From assembly GCA_021324075.1 (NCBI GenBank), contig JAJPJW010000100.1:1-38983 (forward strand): a stretch of 38,983 nucleotides of DNA. Direction: 5' to 3'. Source of the stretch: Pseudomonadota bacterium (lineage in GTDB: Bacteria; Oederibacteriota; Muellerivitia; Muellerivitales; Muellerivitaceae). Within the stretch, counting starts at the first letter, position 1; each line of letters opens with the position of its first letter. Under the pieces are notes generated by a model, which made no database searches, had not been told where the DNA came from, and saw only the letters and a program-made list of their open reading frames with translations. The position numbers were made by a program, and so were the translations under genes. Of the stretch, positions 14,875 to 24,800 are shown in pieces.

Positions 14875-17626
14875 ATGGACCCCCTCAAACCCCTCAAGCC
14901 TAGCCAGGCCGACCGCAGCCAGGACGTCTACCGTCTCACCTCCCATCCCCTCAACGCTTTCTTCAAACCCCGGGCTGTCGCGGTCATTGGGGCCACCGAA
15001 AAGCCGGGATCGGTGGGTCGGGCGGTGTTCTGGAACCTGCTGTCCACCCCCTTTGGCGGCACGGTTTATTCCCGTCAATCCCAAGCGGCCCAGCCTCTTG
15101 GGGGTCAAGACCTATCCCCAAGTCTCCGAACTTCCCGAAGTGCCCGACTTGGCGGTGGTCTGTACCCCCGCGGCCACGGTGCCGGGCGTCATGGAAGAGT
15201 GCGCCCAGGCGGGCATCCCCGCCGCCATCATTATCTCCGCGGGCTTTAAGGAAACGGGCCCCGAGGGCGTCGCCCTGGAAAACAAGGTCATCGAGATCGC
15301 CCGAAAAGGCGGCATCCGGGTCATAGGGCCCAACTGCCTGGGCATCCTCACTCCCCCCACGGGCCTCAATGCCTCCTTCGCCAAGGAAATGACCATGCCG
15401 GGCAAGGTGGCTTTCCTTTCCCAAAGCGGCGCCCTGGGCACTGCCATCCTGGACTGGAGCCTCAAGAACCGGGTGGGCCTCTCGGCCTTCGCCTCGGTGG
15501 GCTCCATGGCCGACGTGGGTTGGGGCGACCTCATCGACTATTTCGGCAGTGACTCCAATACCAATAGCATCGTCATTTACATGGAAAGCATCGGCGACGC
15601 CCGTTCTTTCCTCTCCGCGGCACGGGAAGTGGTCCTCAACAAGCCCATCGTGGTCATCAAGGCGGGCCGCACGGGCGCGGCGGCCCAGGCGGCGGCCTCC
15701 CATACGGGCTCCATGGCGGGCAATGACGAGGTCCTGGATGCGGCCTTCGAGCGCTGCGGGGTCCTGCGCGCTGACCATATTTCCGAAATCTTCGACCTGG
15801 CCGACATCCTGGCCAAACAGCCCCGGCCCCGGGGCAACAAGCTGACCATCATTACCAACGCGGGGGGGCCGGGCGTCCTCGCCACCGACAGCCTGATCCG
15901 CCGGGGCGGCGAATTGGCGGAGCTTTCCACCGGGACCGAACAGGCTTTGAACAAGTTCCTGCCCGAGGCCTGGAGCCACCACAATCCCATCGACGTGCTG
16001 GGGGACGCGGACGCCGAGCGCTACGCCAAGACGCTGCAAGAGGTGATGAAGGACGAGAAAAACGACGGGCTTCTGGTGATCCTGACCCCCCAGCAGATGA
16101 CCGACCCCACGGCCGTGGCTGAAATGCTCAAGCCCTATGCCAAGGTGGACGGCAAGCCGGTCTTCGCCAGTTGGATGGGCGGCGACCAGGTTTTGGCGGG
16201 GGCCACCATCCTGTCCCACGCCGGCATCCCCACCTACGAATACCCGGACGACGCGGTGAGGACCTTCGTGGACTTGTGGCGTTACAGCCATAACCTGCGG
16301 GGACTTTACGAAACGCCCCAGGCCCTGCCCGAATTCGCCACCCAACCGCCCGACCGCAAGAAGGCGGTGGAACTGCTCAATGCCGCCCGGGCCCGCAAAC
16401 AGACTCTCTTAACCGAGGATGAGTCCAAGAGTCTCCTGGCTTCCTACGGCATTCCGGTGGTGCCGACCCTCATGGCGAAGACCGCGGACGAAGCGGCCCA
16501 GACGGCCAAAAAGATGGGGTTCCCTGTCGTGGCGAAACTCTACTCCGAGACCCTGACCCACAAGACGGACGTCGGCGGGGTGAAGCTTAATTTGAGGAGC
16601 GAAGACGAGGTTAAAACGGCTTTCCAAGAGATCCTGAAGTCCGTCACCGAAAAGGCGGGCGCCCAACATTTCCAGGGCGTGACCGTCCAGCCCATGATCA
16701 AAACGGGCGGGCAGGAAATCATTGTGGGCAGCCACATCGATCCCCAGTTCGGGCCCGTGGTGCTTTTCGGCATGGGCGGCCAATTGGTGGAGGTCTTCAA
16801 GGACGTGGCCCTGGCCCTGCCGCCGCTCAACACCAACCTGGCCCACCTCCTGATGGAAAAGACCAAGATCTTCAAGGCCCTGCAGGGCGTGCGCGGCGCC
16901 AAACCGGTGGACATGAACGCCCTGGAGCAACTGCTGGTGCGCTTCAGCTACCTGGTGGTGGAACAGCCCTGGATCAAGGAGATCGACATCAACCCGATCC
17001 TGGCCTCCGCGGAAGGGCTGCTTGCGTTGGACGCCCGGGTGATCCTGCATCCCCTGGAAACGCCCGAGGCGGCCCTGCCCAAGCCGGCCATCCGACCCTA
17101 TCCAACCCAATATGTCTCGACAACCCGGCTCAAGAGCGGGCCGGAAGTGACCCTGAGGCCCATCCGGCCGGAGGACGAGCCCCTCCTGGTGAAATTCCAC
17201 GAATCCCTTTCGGAAACCAGCGTGTTCATGCGCTACTTCCAGCCCCTGAATATCAGCCGCCGGGTGGCCCATGAACGCCTCACCCGCACCTGCTTCACGG
17301 ACTATGACCGGGAAATGGCCCTGGTGGCCATTTCCCCTAATTCGGCAGGAGTTCCGGAACTCGTGGGGGTGGGCCGTTTGAGCCGCGTACGGTGGAAAGA
17401 GGAGGCGGAATATTCCATCTTGATCAGCGATCAATGGCAGAACAAGGGCCTCGGGGGACTGATGATGCGGACCCTTTTGGGGGTCGGCCGCAAGGAAGGT
17501 TTAAAGAAGATCGTGGGGTATATCCTGCCCGAAAACGGCAGGATGCAAACAGTTTGTACCAAGCTGGGCTTCAAGCTCGCCCATAACCCGGACACGGACC
17601 TCATCCTGGCGACCCTCGAGTTGTAA
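14875..17626 (+). CDS. ADP-forming acyl-CoA synthetase-GNAT fusion (PatZ/Pka-like), one internal frameshift
   Basis: The domain order is CoA-binding Rossmann domain (nt 14950-15300), succinyl-CoA-ligase-like domains, ATP-grasp (nt about 16400-17060) and a C-terminal GNAT acetyltransferase (nt about 17140-17620, with QWQNKGLGG as the acetyl-CoA loop). Such fusions acetylate lysines on acyl-CoA synthetases and other enzymes (Pat/PatZ), or act as NDP-forming acetyl-CoA synthetases. The N-terminus ([20 protein letters not shown]) is in one frame. After GGTVY the homologous sequence ([16 protein letters not shown]) continues in the +1 frame, as if one T near 15070 were extra. The histidine of [10 protein letters not shown] (codon 15701) is present, so synthetase activity may be retained. 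The corrected length is about 917 residues, normal for the family. The start at 14875 has GAGGA upstream. The alternative ATG at 14843 reads an unrelated frame before the shift. Confidence 0.88.
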
Positions 17627-17651
17627 GCCGTCTTTTGCGGGGTTGGGACAT

Positions 17652-17687
17652 AAAAAAAGGCCGTCCCTTGCGGGAACGGCCTTTTTT
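17652..17687. terminator. Bidirectional Rho-independent terminator
   Basis: A-run, then GGCCGTCCC, loop TTGC, GGGAACGGCC and a T-run. The stem is 9 bp with one bulged A, flanked by A7 and T6, so it works on both strands. It separates the convergent PatZ-like gene and the minus-strand operon. Confidence 0.9.
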
Positions 17688-17700
17688 ATTCTTGCCAGCG

Positions 17701-18762
17701 CTAGGGTGTGGCGGTGGGGGTGGGTGTTGAGGTAGGAACGGTGTTCTGGTTGCAGTTGATATGGCCGTTGGTGGTTTCGTCGAACTTCATGTAGTCCAGG
17801 CCCTCATTGTTGTAAACGAACCAGAACTGCATAAGGGTGGAACCGCCGACGCCGCAAACGTTGTTGTTGATCCAGGGCTGGAACCAAACCATTTGGTTGG
17901 ATTCGGGTCCCTTGATGACGAAGACATCGTTGACGGTGATCCCGGCGGAGGCGGCGCCCAAGACCGCGCCTTTGGCCTGGAGGGTATCGGGATAAAAGGC
18001 GGTTCCACTGGGGACGAAGGCATAATTCACCAGGTCGCCGTTGCCCAAATAGGCATAGGTGGCCCCGGTGGTGCTGCCGGACAGGTAGGTCGAAAGGGTG
18101 GTCACCGGGTCATAGAGAGCCTGGATATCCCCTGTTGTGCCTAATGTAACGGAAGCCGATAAGGTCCCGGTATTGAAGGAATAAAGGTCCAGCCAGGTGC
18201 TGTTCAGCAGGTAATCGCAGTCGGTCGGATCCGTCAGGGTCCCGTTATAACAGGTGCCTTCCGTTTGGTTATAAATTTGCTCCATGTTCAATGTGAAGTT
18301 TGTGGTCCCTTGGATGTCCACTTTGTCCGCGCCCACGAACTCAGGGGTGGAGTTCAGGCCCGGCAGGACGAGTTGGGCGCTGGGCCGGCGTATGCCCACC
18401 GAGGGAACGGACACCGAGAACAGCTCGGCGGCCACCAGCCAGGTGCCGGCCTTGGGCAGGTTGATATAGATGCTGCCGATCTGGGACACATCGCTAAAGA
18501 GCAGGACCCCGGTGACGGGGGCGGCCCCGTCGGTGACCAGGTAGTATTCCAGGGCGCCCTGGCCGGACATGGGCACTGCGTTTTGCGCGGTTATGGTCGC
18601 CGGGGCGTTCTTGAAAAGAAGCGACTGGACCCGGGAGGGAACGGTAAGGTGCAATACCGCCGCCTTGGCGGGAACCACCGGGCTCCCAGCCTGGTTACAG
18701 GCCGTGGCCCCGGCCAGGACCAGGGCAGTGACGGCTATGGATTGGACAAGTTTTTTCACCAT
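17701..18762 (-). CDS. Putative exported lipoprotein with short Thr/Pro tail
   Basis: A 353-residue protein with a signal peptide ending ALVLAGATAC; the Cys at 22 suggests a lipoprotein, although the lipobox is imperfect (Ala rather than Leu at -3). The body is Ser/Thr/Gly-rich beta-type sequence without a family I can name. It has several cysteines (GTCYNGT, DCDY, NNVCGVGG) and a C-terminal segment with WFQPWINNN. It ends with TSTPTPTATP, a stub of the Thr/Pro linker seen in two other secreted proteins here but without the following domain. It is the last gene of a minus-strand operon and overlaps the upstream beta-barrel gene by 7 bp. Function is unknown; a surface or periplasmic partner of the barrel and FecR proteins is an inference. 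Confidence 0.7.
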   Translation of the reverse strand: MVKKLVQSIAVTALVLAGATACNQAGSPVVPAKAAVLHLTVPSRVQSLLFKNAPATITAQNAVPMSGQGALEYYLVTDGAAPVTGVLLFSDVSQIGSIYINLPKAGTWLVAAELFSVSVPSVGIRRPSAQLVLPGLNSTPEFVGADKVDIQGTTNFTLNMEQIYNQTEGTCYNGTLTDPTDCDYLLNSTWLDLYSFNTGTLSASVTLGTTGDIQALYDPVTTLSTYLSGSTTGATYAYLGNGDLVNYAFVPSGTAFYPDTLQAKGAVLGAASAGITVNDVFVIKGPESNQMVWFQPWINNNVCGVGGSTLMQFWFVYNNEGLDYMKFDETTNGHINCNQNTVPTSTPTPTATP

Positions 18763-19925
18763 TTGAACCCCACATTCGTGCCGATGCTGAATCGATTGTA
18801 AGTGATCGTCGTGTTGCCCACGCCCGCGCCATCGTTGGCAATGGAATGGAAAAGTCCGGCCAGGTTCCAGAAAGTGGACTGGGAAAGCTGGAAAGTCAGG
18901 CTTTGCTCGGCGCCCAGGAGAATCCCGCCCCCCTGATAACCTGCAACGCTCACCGTCTGGCCCTGGGGATAGCCGTTGGGCTGGATCCAGTCCATCATCA
19001 GGCCCGATTCCAGCACCACGCCGGGGCCCATGGAATAGCCGAAGATGGGATGCAATTCCAGCTTGTCGCCGAAATAGGAACCCGGGTCCGGCGTCAGGGA
19101 ATAGGGGGCCGTGGTTTGGGCCGTCTGTCCCGTGCCGTAGAAACTATAGGAGGCGTTGAGCACCAGCCGGTCGCCCCCCATCTGGCTGAACCACTGGGTG
19201 GTCAGGATATTGCCGGGGCCCTCGGTGAAGTCGGTGGCGGCGTTGTCATAGGTGGATTCCATGGGGAAGGTGCGCACGTAACGGAAGGACCAGCTTTCGG
19301 AGGGCGACATCTGGAAGCCCACCGTGGCCAGGGCCACGAAGTTGTTGCCTGGGCTGAAGGTGCCCTCGGTGGAAAGTCCGGTATCGTAGTTGCCGGTGGA
19401 CATGAAGCCGCCGCCCAGCCCGTATTCCATGCCGGTGGTCGAGGCCGAGAGGGTATAGAAGAGGTTCCCGCCCCAGCCCGCGCCGTGGTAGTAGCCGGGT
19501 TCGAAGATGAAGGGGATGGCCCCGACCTCCTCGGCGATCTCCCAATTGTCGTTGCCGGTCGGCAGGTTGAGGGACCCGCTGAAGGTGGACTTGACGGAGC
19601 CGCCCATGTCCAGGCCCAGATTCAACCCCAGGGTCGTGTCGGTGAACTGGCTGGAATTAAAGGAAGCGCCCGTGATGCCCTGGGTGGCGTCCGCATCCTG
19701 CTCGTAGTCGCCGGTCACGAAGGCGGTATTGACCGTTAACAGGAAATCCTTCGCGGAGTAGTAATAGGAAAGAGGGATGCGGTTTTCGGTGCCGTGGTAA
19801 AGGGAATTGCTGTTCCAGCCGTCAAAGACGTAGCCCAACTGCAGTTCCTGCTCGGCCCCGGCGGCGGTAGACAAGAGCAGGCCCAGGGCCAGGATCGGGA
19901 GGGCCTTCATTTTACGGGGGTTCAT
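18756..19925 (-). CDS. Predicted outer-membrane beta-barrel protein
   Basis: A 389-residue protein with a signal peptide ending AAGAEQ. The rest is alternating polar/aromatic beta-strand sequence rich in Gly, Tyr, Phe and Trp (for example LQLGYVFDGWNSNSLYHG and WSFRYVRTFPME). The last strand ends TNVGFKW with a C-terminal aromatic residue, as recognised by the BAM machinery. It resembles the transporter/porin-like barrel proteins often called 'putative outer membrane protein'; no substrate can be inferred. It lies 9 bp after the FecR-domain gene and overlaps the lipoprotein gene, so the three are one operon and may form an envelope assembly. Confidence 0.75.
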   Translation of the reverse strand: MNPRKMKALPILALGLLLSTAAGAEQELQLGYVFDGWNSNSLYHGTENRIPLSYYYSAKDFLLTVNTAFVTGDYEQDADATQGITGASFNSSQFTDTTLGLNLGLDMGGSVKSTFSGSLNLPTGNDNWEIAEEVGAIPFIFEPGYYHGAGWGGNLFYTLSASTTGMEYGLGGGFMSTGNYDTGLSTEGTFSPGNNFVALATVGFQMSPSESWSFRYVRTFPMESTYDNAATDFTEGPGNILTTQWFSQMGGDRLVLNASYSFYGTGQTAQTTAPYSLTPDPGSYFGDKLELHPIFGYSMGPGVVLESGLMMDWIQPNGYPQGQTVSVAGYQGGGILLGAEQSLTFQLSQSTFWNLAGLFHSIANDGAGVGNTTITYNRFSIGTNVGFKW

Positions 19926-19934
19926 TAGGTCTCC

Positions 19935-20729
19935 TTAAGGCAGGTACTGGGGAAAACCCAGTTGAAGGTTCAGGTTCACATGGCCGCTCAGCCCGGCCAC
20001 GCCGTTGTTGTTCAGGTCACCCGTAATCCCGGTAAGGCCGCCGGGCAGGTTGGTCAGGTGGTTGTTGAAATCATCCGAGCCGTTGCCGTTGAAACCGTAA
20101 AAGGGGTTGGAGGCGATGAAGCCCGGGTGTTGGTTGTTATTGGTCGTGGGCGGAGGGTTGCCGCCGGTGGGAGGCTGGTGGGGCGTCCAGGATCCGTGGA
20201 ACCAGGAACCGCCCTGGCCCCCGTGCAATACCTGGGTCTGCCCGTTGGCGGTGGACCAGACGGTCCCCGTGATCACCAGGACGTCCACTTTGTGGGTGGA
20301 AGGGTTGTATTCCATCGAATATTCGGTGCCGCGGACGCCGCAGACCACGCCCCCGGCCTCGATCTCGAAGGAGGACTTGGAACTGGCCAGTTTCCTCACC
20401 GTGGCGAAGAGTTTGCCCAGCGAAAGTTTGAACTGGATGACCTTGTCCTGAAGGCTGGGTTGCTGGAGTTTTTCCACCGTAAAGATGGTGTTGGGGCTGA
20501 CATTGACCTCGGAGCCGTCAAAAAGCCGCAGGGTGGCCTGGCCGTCGGCGCCCGCTGAAATTACCTCGCCTTCAACCACTTTTCCGTCCACCTTGGCGTC
20601 GCGGGTTTTTGTTCCCTTGGCGTCCTTGACCTCCACCTTTCCGGCGACGGTGGTAAAGGCGGCTTCGGTGGCGGCCCAAAGCCCGGCGGGGGCAAGAAGA
20701 ACCAGGGCCAGCAAAAGAATTCGTTTCAT
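19935..20729 (-). CDS. Exported FecR-domain protein
   Basis: A 264-residue protein with a signal peptide (residues 1-19, ending GLWA) and a FecR domain at about 25-155: GKVEVKDAKGTKTRDAKVDG, ATLRLFDGSEVNVSPNT, then FEIEAGGVVCGVRGTEYSME and VLVITGTVW. The C-terminal third is Pro/Asn/Gly-rich and disordered. It has no transmembrane helix, unlike anti-sigma FecR regulators, so it belongs to the exported stand-alone FecR proteins of unclear, probably scaffold or peptidoglycan-related, role. It is the first gene of the minus-strand operon with the beta-barrel and lipoprotein. A TATACT -10-like box lies 22 bp upstream of its start. Confidence 0.85.
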   Translation of the reverse strand: MKRILLLALVLLAPAGLWAATEAAFTTVAGKVEVKDAKGTKTRDAKVDGKVVEGEVISAGADGQATLRLFDGSEVNVSPNTIFTVEKLQQPSLQDKVIQFKLSLGKLFATVRKLASSKSSFEIEAGGVVCGVRGTEYSMEYNPSTHKVDVLVITGTVWSTANGQTQVLHGGQGGSWFHGSWTPHQPPTGGNPPPTTNNNQHPGFIASNPFYGFNGNGSDDFNNHLTNLPGGLTGITGDLNNNGVAGLSGHVNLNLQLGFPQYLP

Positions 20730-20750
20730 GAAAACCTCATCCGTATCAGT

Positions 20751-20756
20751 AGTATA
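20751..20756 (-). promoter_or_regulatory. -10-like box upstream of the FecR operon
   Basis: TATACT on the minus strand, 22 bp upstream of the FecR start codon. The matching -35 region is poor, so the promoter is tentative. Confidence 0.35.
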
Positions 20757-20882
20757 GAGTAAACCCGAAAAAGCGTTGTTTTGGTAGGGGGGGCATCTTA
20801 AATAGAAAACGGGAAAATTTCAGGTTTTTCTTAAAAATCCCTGCCTTAAATAACACGCAAAGGAGGATAAGTTACGTGAATT

Positions 20883-21053
20883 TTAAAACCGGAACCACCA
20901 TTCCCTGGACGAGGGGTTCCGGCTGAGGGCGTATTTGTGGTGGATATCCAGGTATTTCCCGATGCGGTGGTCTCCAACGCAAAAGGGCCAGTTCCAGGGG
21001 CTGAAGTAGGTGGCGCAGGTGCGCCAGATCGCCCCGCTCCCCTTCCCCTCCGC
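20883..21053 (-). pseudogene. Possible C-terminal remnant of an unknown protein
   Basis: In the gap between the FecR operon and the FKBP gene, one minus-strand frame of 56 codons without a start codon reads like a folded protein. It contains [18 protein letters not shown] and [16 protein letters not shown], and ends EWWFRF before TAA. The frame is closed upstream by TAG. The high content of Trp, Tyr, His and Ile is unusual for chance frames in GC-rich DNA. It may be a relic of a lost gene, or chance. The rest of 20730-21122 holds only the promoter elements noted. Confidence 0.25.
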
Positions 21054-21122
21054 CTAGCTGAAATCCACGGGGGCATCGGATATACTTGCGCCGCTTCACC
21101 ATTCATTCGAGGAGAACCGAAA

Positions 21123-21641
21123 ATGAAATACCGCACGACCGTCTTGATTCCGGCCATCCTGGCCTTGCTGGGCCTGGCGACAGGCCCTGGCGCCAAGGCG
21201 CAGGACCCGGCTTCCGTTGCCGCCACGCCGACCACCGCTGACACTTCAGCCACGGCTACCCCGGCTCCCAAGGCGAAGAAGAAGAAGGCCGAGGCCGAAG
21301 TCATTACCACGCCTTCGGGGCTCAAGTACCAGGTCCTCAAGACGGGAAAAGGGTCTTTCGCCATGAAGGGCCAAATGGTCAGCGTGCATTACACCGGCTG
21401 GTTGACGGATGGGACCAAGTTCGACAGCTCGGTGGACCGTGGCCAACCCTTCCGGTTCACCCTCGGGGCCGGGCAGGTCATCCAAGGATGGGATATCGGC
21501 GTGGCGGGCATGCGGGTGGGGGAAAAGCGCAAACTGACCATCCCTCCCGACCTGGGCTACGGCGCGGCCGGTGCGGGGGGCGTCATACCGCCCAACGCCA
21601 CGCTGGTCTTCGACGTGGAACTGCTGGGCATTTCCCAATAA
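21123..21641 (+). CDS. Exported FKBP-type peptidyl-prolyl cis-trans isomerase
   Basis: A 172-residue protein. ATG 21123 is chosen because GAGGAG lies 10 nt upstream and a signal peptide ([19 protein letters not shown], cleavage near AKA-QD) follows directly. After an Ala/Thr/Lys linker (residues 27-60), the FKBP domain (about 65-172) is complete: [33 protein letters not shown], the active-site segment [20 protein letters not shown], and [15 protein letters not shown]. It should catalyse prolyl isomerisation and assist folding in the periplasm. A strong terminator follows, so it is probably monocistronic. A TATACT box around 21080 is a possible promoter. Confidence 0.95.
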   Translation: MKYRTTVLIPAILALLGLATGPGAKAQDPASVAATPTTADTSATATPAPKAKKKKAEAEVITTPSGLKYQVLKTGKGSFAMKGQMVSVHYTGWLTDGTKFDSSVDRGQPFRFTLGAGQVIQGWDIGVAGMRVGEKRKLTIPPDLGYGAAGAGGVIPPNATLVFDVELLGISQ

Positions 21642-21644
21642 CTT

Positions 21645-21679
21645 CAGTTGGCGGCTGACAGTTCACAGTCGGCGGGCAG
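21645..21679 (+). repeat. Degenerate 7-bp repeat array (CAGTNNN), copy 1
   Basis: Immediately after the FKBP gene the sequence reads in 7-bp steps: CAGTTGG, CGGCTGA, CAGTTCA, CAGTCGG, CGGGCAG. A similar array lies after the LacI gene at 38703-38737. Both are in short gaps behind a stop codon. Confidence 0.55.
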
Positions 21680-21695
21680 TCCAAAAATGACGGAA

Positions 21696-21725
21696 AAGGC
21701 GGGGCCCCAAGCCCCGCCTTTTTTT
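21696..21725 (+). terminator. Rho-independent terminator of the FKBP gene
   Basis: AAGGCGGGGC and GCCCCGCCTT form a perfect 10-bp stem with a 5-nt loop, followed by TTTTT. Confidence 0.93.
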
Positions 21726-21861
21726 ATGTCCCTCCCGGGTGATCTGATTGAAATCGCCCAAGGGGCGGACTATAAATGTTGCCAAACCAGCTATTCACTG
21801 TTCCAACACCATTCCGTAAATCCGAAATTAAAGACCCAATTTTTATTTTGAGGAGGCGTCT

Positions 21862-24800
21862 GTGTCCCATCCAAGGTTATCCGCCGGGAAACGATTTTTA
21901 GGAGCCCTCCTTTTATTCTTCGCGGCCTTGCCTCTTCTTGCCCAAACTTCCATCACCAGCAACGACGGCGGCACCAGCACCGCGGGCAACCTTTATGAAG
22001 CCGTGACCACGATCAACGGAACCTCCAGCGGCAACGTCACGCTGGCCATCAGCGGCTCCAACACGGTGGTCTTGGGCCAGCCCCTTCCCACCATTTCCCA
22101 AAGCCTGACCTTCTTGGGAACCAACGGCACGGACCAGGCCCTGAACCTCATCGGCGAAAACGAAGGGCAAAGCGCGGTGACCTTCAACCAAAACCTTGCC
22201 CTCGGCAACGCCGTGACCCTGGGGTTGTCGAACGATGGGGCCGGCGGGGCGGGGCAGTTGGACAGCTTTTTTTCGGTGGGCGGAACCCTTTCCTTGGGAG
22301 TGAGCGACAGTTTGGCAATCACCGGCGGCCCCGGTAACTTGGGCGCCAATGGCGGCCCTGGGCCCGTCTACGGATCGGCCACCAACGGCATCAATGGGAC
22401 CTCCACCGTTTCGGGTTTTGGCGGACCCGGCGGCCCGGGCGCTAACAGCACCACTACGGGCTACAACGGCGGCAACGGGGGAGCCGGCGGCAACGGAAGC
22501 ACGGGGGGCGGCAACGGCGGCGCGGGGGGAGCGGGTGGAATTGACGGCAATGGCGGCACCGGGGGTGTGGGCGGCAGCGGCAGCAGTGGTTTCGGCGGGG
22601 CGGGAGGGAATGGGGGCACTGGTGGAGCCTACGGTAACGGCGGCAATGGGGGAAATGGCGGTACGGGCACCAGCGGCCCTGGGGGCGCGGGCGGCAACGG
22701 CGGCACGGGCGGCATCAGCCCCGGCGGCAATGGAAGCACGGGGGGCGGGGCCGGCCTAGCGGCCGGGACGGTGTCCCTTTCCGGCTCGGGGGATCTTTTG
22801 AACCTGACCGGTAGTACCGGCGGTGTCGGCGGCACGGGCGGCTCTTGCGCGGGCGGCGCGGGGGGTTCGGGCGGCAACAGTTCCACCGGCAACGGCGGCA
22901 ACGGCGGCCATGGGGGTACGGGCGGCATCGGCGGTAGCGGCGGCACCGGTGGTGCGGGCGGCAGCGTGGGTGTGACGGCAGGAAGCCTGGATTTCACCGG
23001 TTCGGGGGATGTCCTCAATATGACGGCCGGCGACGGCGGCCAAGGCGGCACCGGTGGCACTGGCGGTTCCGGGGGTAACGGCGGCAACGGCGGCTTCAGT
23101 CCCTCCGGCTTCGGAGGCAATGGCGGCAACGGCGGCAACGGTGGCGTGGGCGGCAATGGCGGTACGGGCGGCGTGGGCGGCAGTGTTGTCCTGACGGCGG
23201 GAAGCTTGGATCTTTCCGCCGCGGGGGATGTGGCCAACCTCACTGGCGGAACGGGCGGTTCGGCCGGTTCCGGCGGAACTGGTGGTGCCGCCGGCCCCGG
23301 CGGCACCGGAGGTCCGGGGACTTCCACCGGAGCCAACGGCGCCAATGGCAACAGCGGCTTCAGCGGTTCGAACGGTATGGGCGGCAACGGGGGGGACGCG
23401 GTGGTTTCCATCGGTAGCCTCAACCTGGCGTCGGGAACGACTTTTACCGCCGTGGCAGGGGCGGGAACGGGCGGCGGTACGGCCGGTTCGGCCTACGTGA
23501 CCCTGGGCAGCCTCACGGGCTCGGGCACGGTGAGCCTTTATGGAAGCACGGCTATCCTGCGGGCGGATTCGGGCGACTTTTCCGGGACAGTCGCGGGCGA
23601 TGAGGCCCTGGTGGTGGCGAGCCTGGGCACCCTCGCCCTTTCAGGCGCCAACAGCTATACGGGCAACACTACCGTTACCAGCGGCACCCTGGTGGCCGGC
23701 AGCCTTCATGCCCTCAGCACCGGTAACGTGGCGGTGAACAGCGGGGGCACCCTGGGCTTCGCGGGCCCCGTGACGGTGGACGTTGGGGGCAATTACACCC
23801 AAGCCGCCGGGGGCACCCTCAAGATGGGCCTGGGGGCCTCGGGAACCCACGACCAGCTCAACGTCTCGAGCGCGGCCAGCCTGGACGGCACCTTCAGCCT
23901 CGTGCCTTACGGCGGGTTTGTGGCCCGCAACAACGAAAGCGTGACAATCCTCACCGCCCTCAGCGTCAGCGGCACCTTCGCCACCCTGGACGATGGGGTT
24001 TCCCGCAGCGCGGTGTCGCTGATTTACGACCCCGACGCGGTGGTGCTGGAACTCTTCGCCAACGCGCTTTCCTTCCAGGACCTGGGAAACACCCACAACC
24101 AAAAGAACATCGGCGCGGCCTTGGACGGCCTGGACAGCCGGGGGGGGAACCCCAATTTAATCAATAACCTCAACACCCTTTCCAACGCCGCCATGCCCGG
24201 GGCCTACGACCAGCTTTCCCCTGCCGGCCTGACGCCCCTCTACCAGATGGGCTTCGCCACGGCCCGGGCCGAGGCGGGCTTGGTGGGCAGCCACATTTCC
24301 CAGCTATTCGGGGACCTGGGGCTGAATTCCAACGACACGGCCTGGACCGGGCAAAGCCCTATGTTTGCAGGGGATATGCCTGCCGCCCAGGAAGCTTCCA
24401 TCTCCAAGGACCTGGAACCCCAACGCTGGGGCGTCTTCGTCAACGGATTAGGCAACTTCGGGACGGTTACGGGCGACGGTAACGGGCCGGGCTACCAATA
24501 TTCCACCGGTGGCATGGCGGCGGGACTGGACTACCGCTTCTCGAAAGACTTTGTGGGTGGTCTGCTCTTAGGCTACAACTCTTCAGGCACCAGCCAGTCT
24601 TCCGGCACGGTCAATTCCACCGGCGGGCAGGCGGGCCTTTACGCGGGCTGGAAGCAGGAATCCCTACATATCGAAGCCCTGGCGTCAGGTGGGGTGAACA
24701 ACTACACCACCCAGCGAAGCGCCTATGGCGGCACGGCCTCGGGCAGCACCCAGGGAACCCAGTTCTCGGGCCAGTTGGAAGCGGGATACGACCTGAAGGC

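Noticed and set aside
14984-16345. 453-codon open frame opposite the PatZ-like gene
   Set aside because: Shadow of a well-supported gene; Gly/His/Asp-rich without motifs.
20876-20926. 16-codon plus-strand mini-ORF with AGGAGGA upstream
   Set aside because: The ribosome-site match is good, but the peptide is too short to judge and overlaps a minus-strand frame that looks more protein-like.
22629-23423. Pro-rich 264-codon frame opposite the autotransporter
   Set aside because: It is the reverse complement of Gly-rich repeats, which always reads as Pro-rich.
22310-23460. Actinobacterial PE_PGRS protein
   Set aside because: The glycine repeats are similar, but the signal peptide, autotransporter strand repeat and C-terminal barrel show a Gram-negative type V protein.
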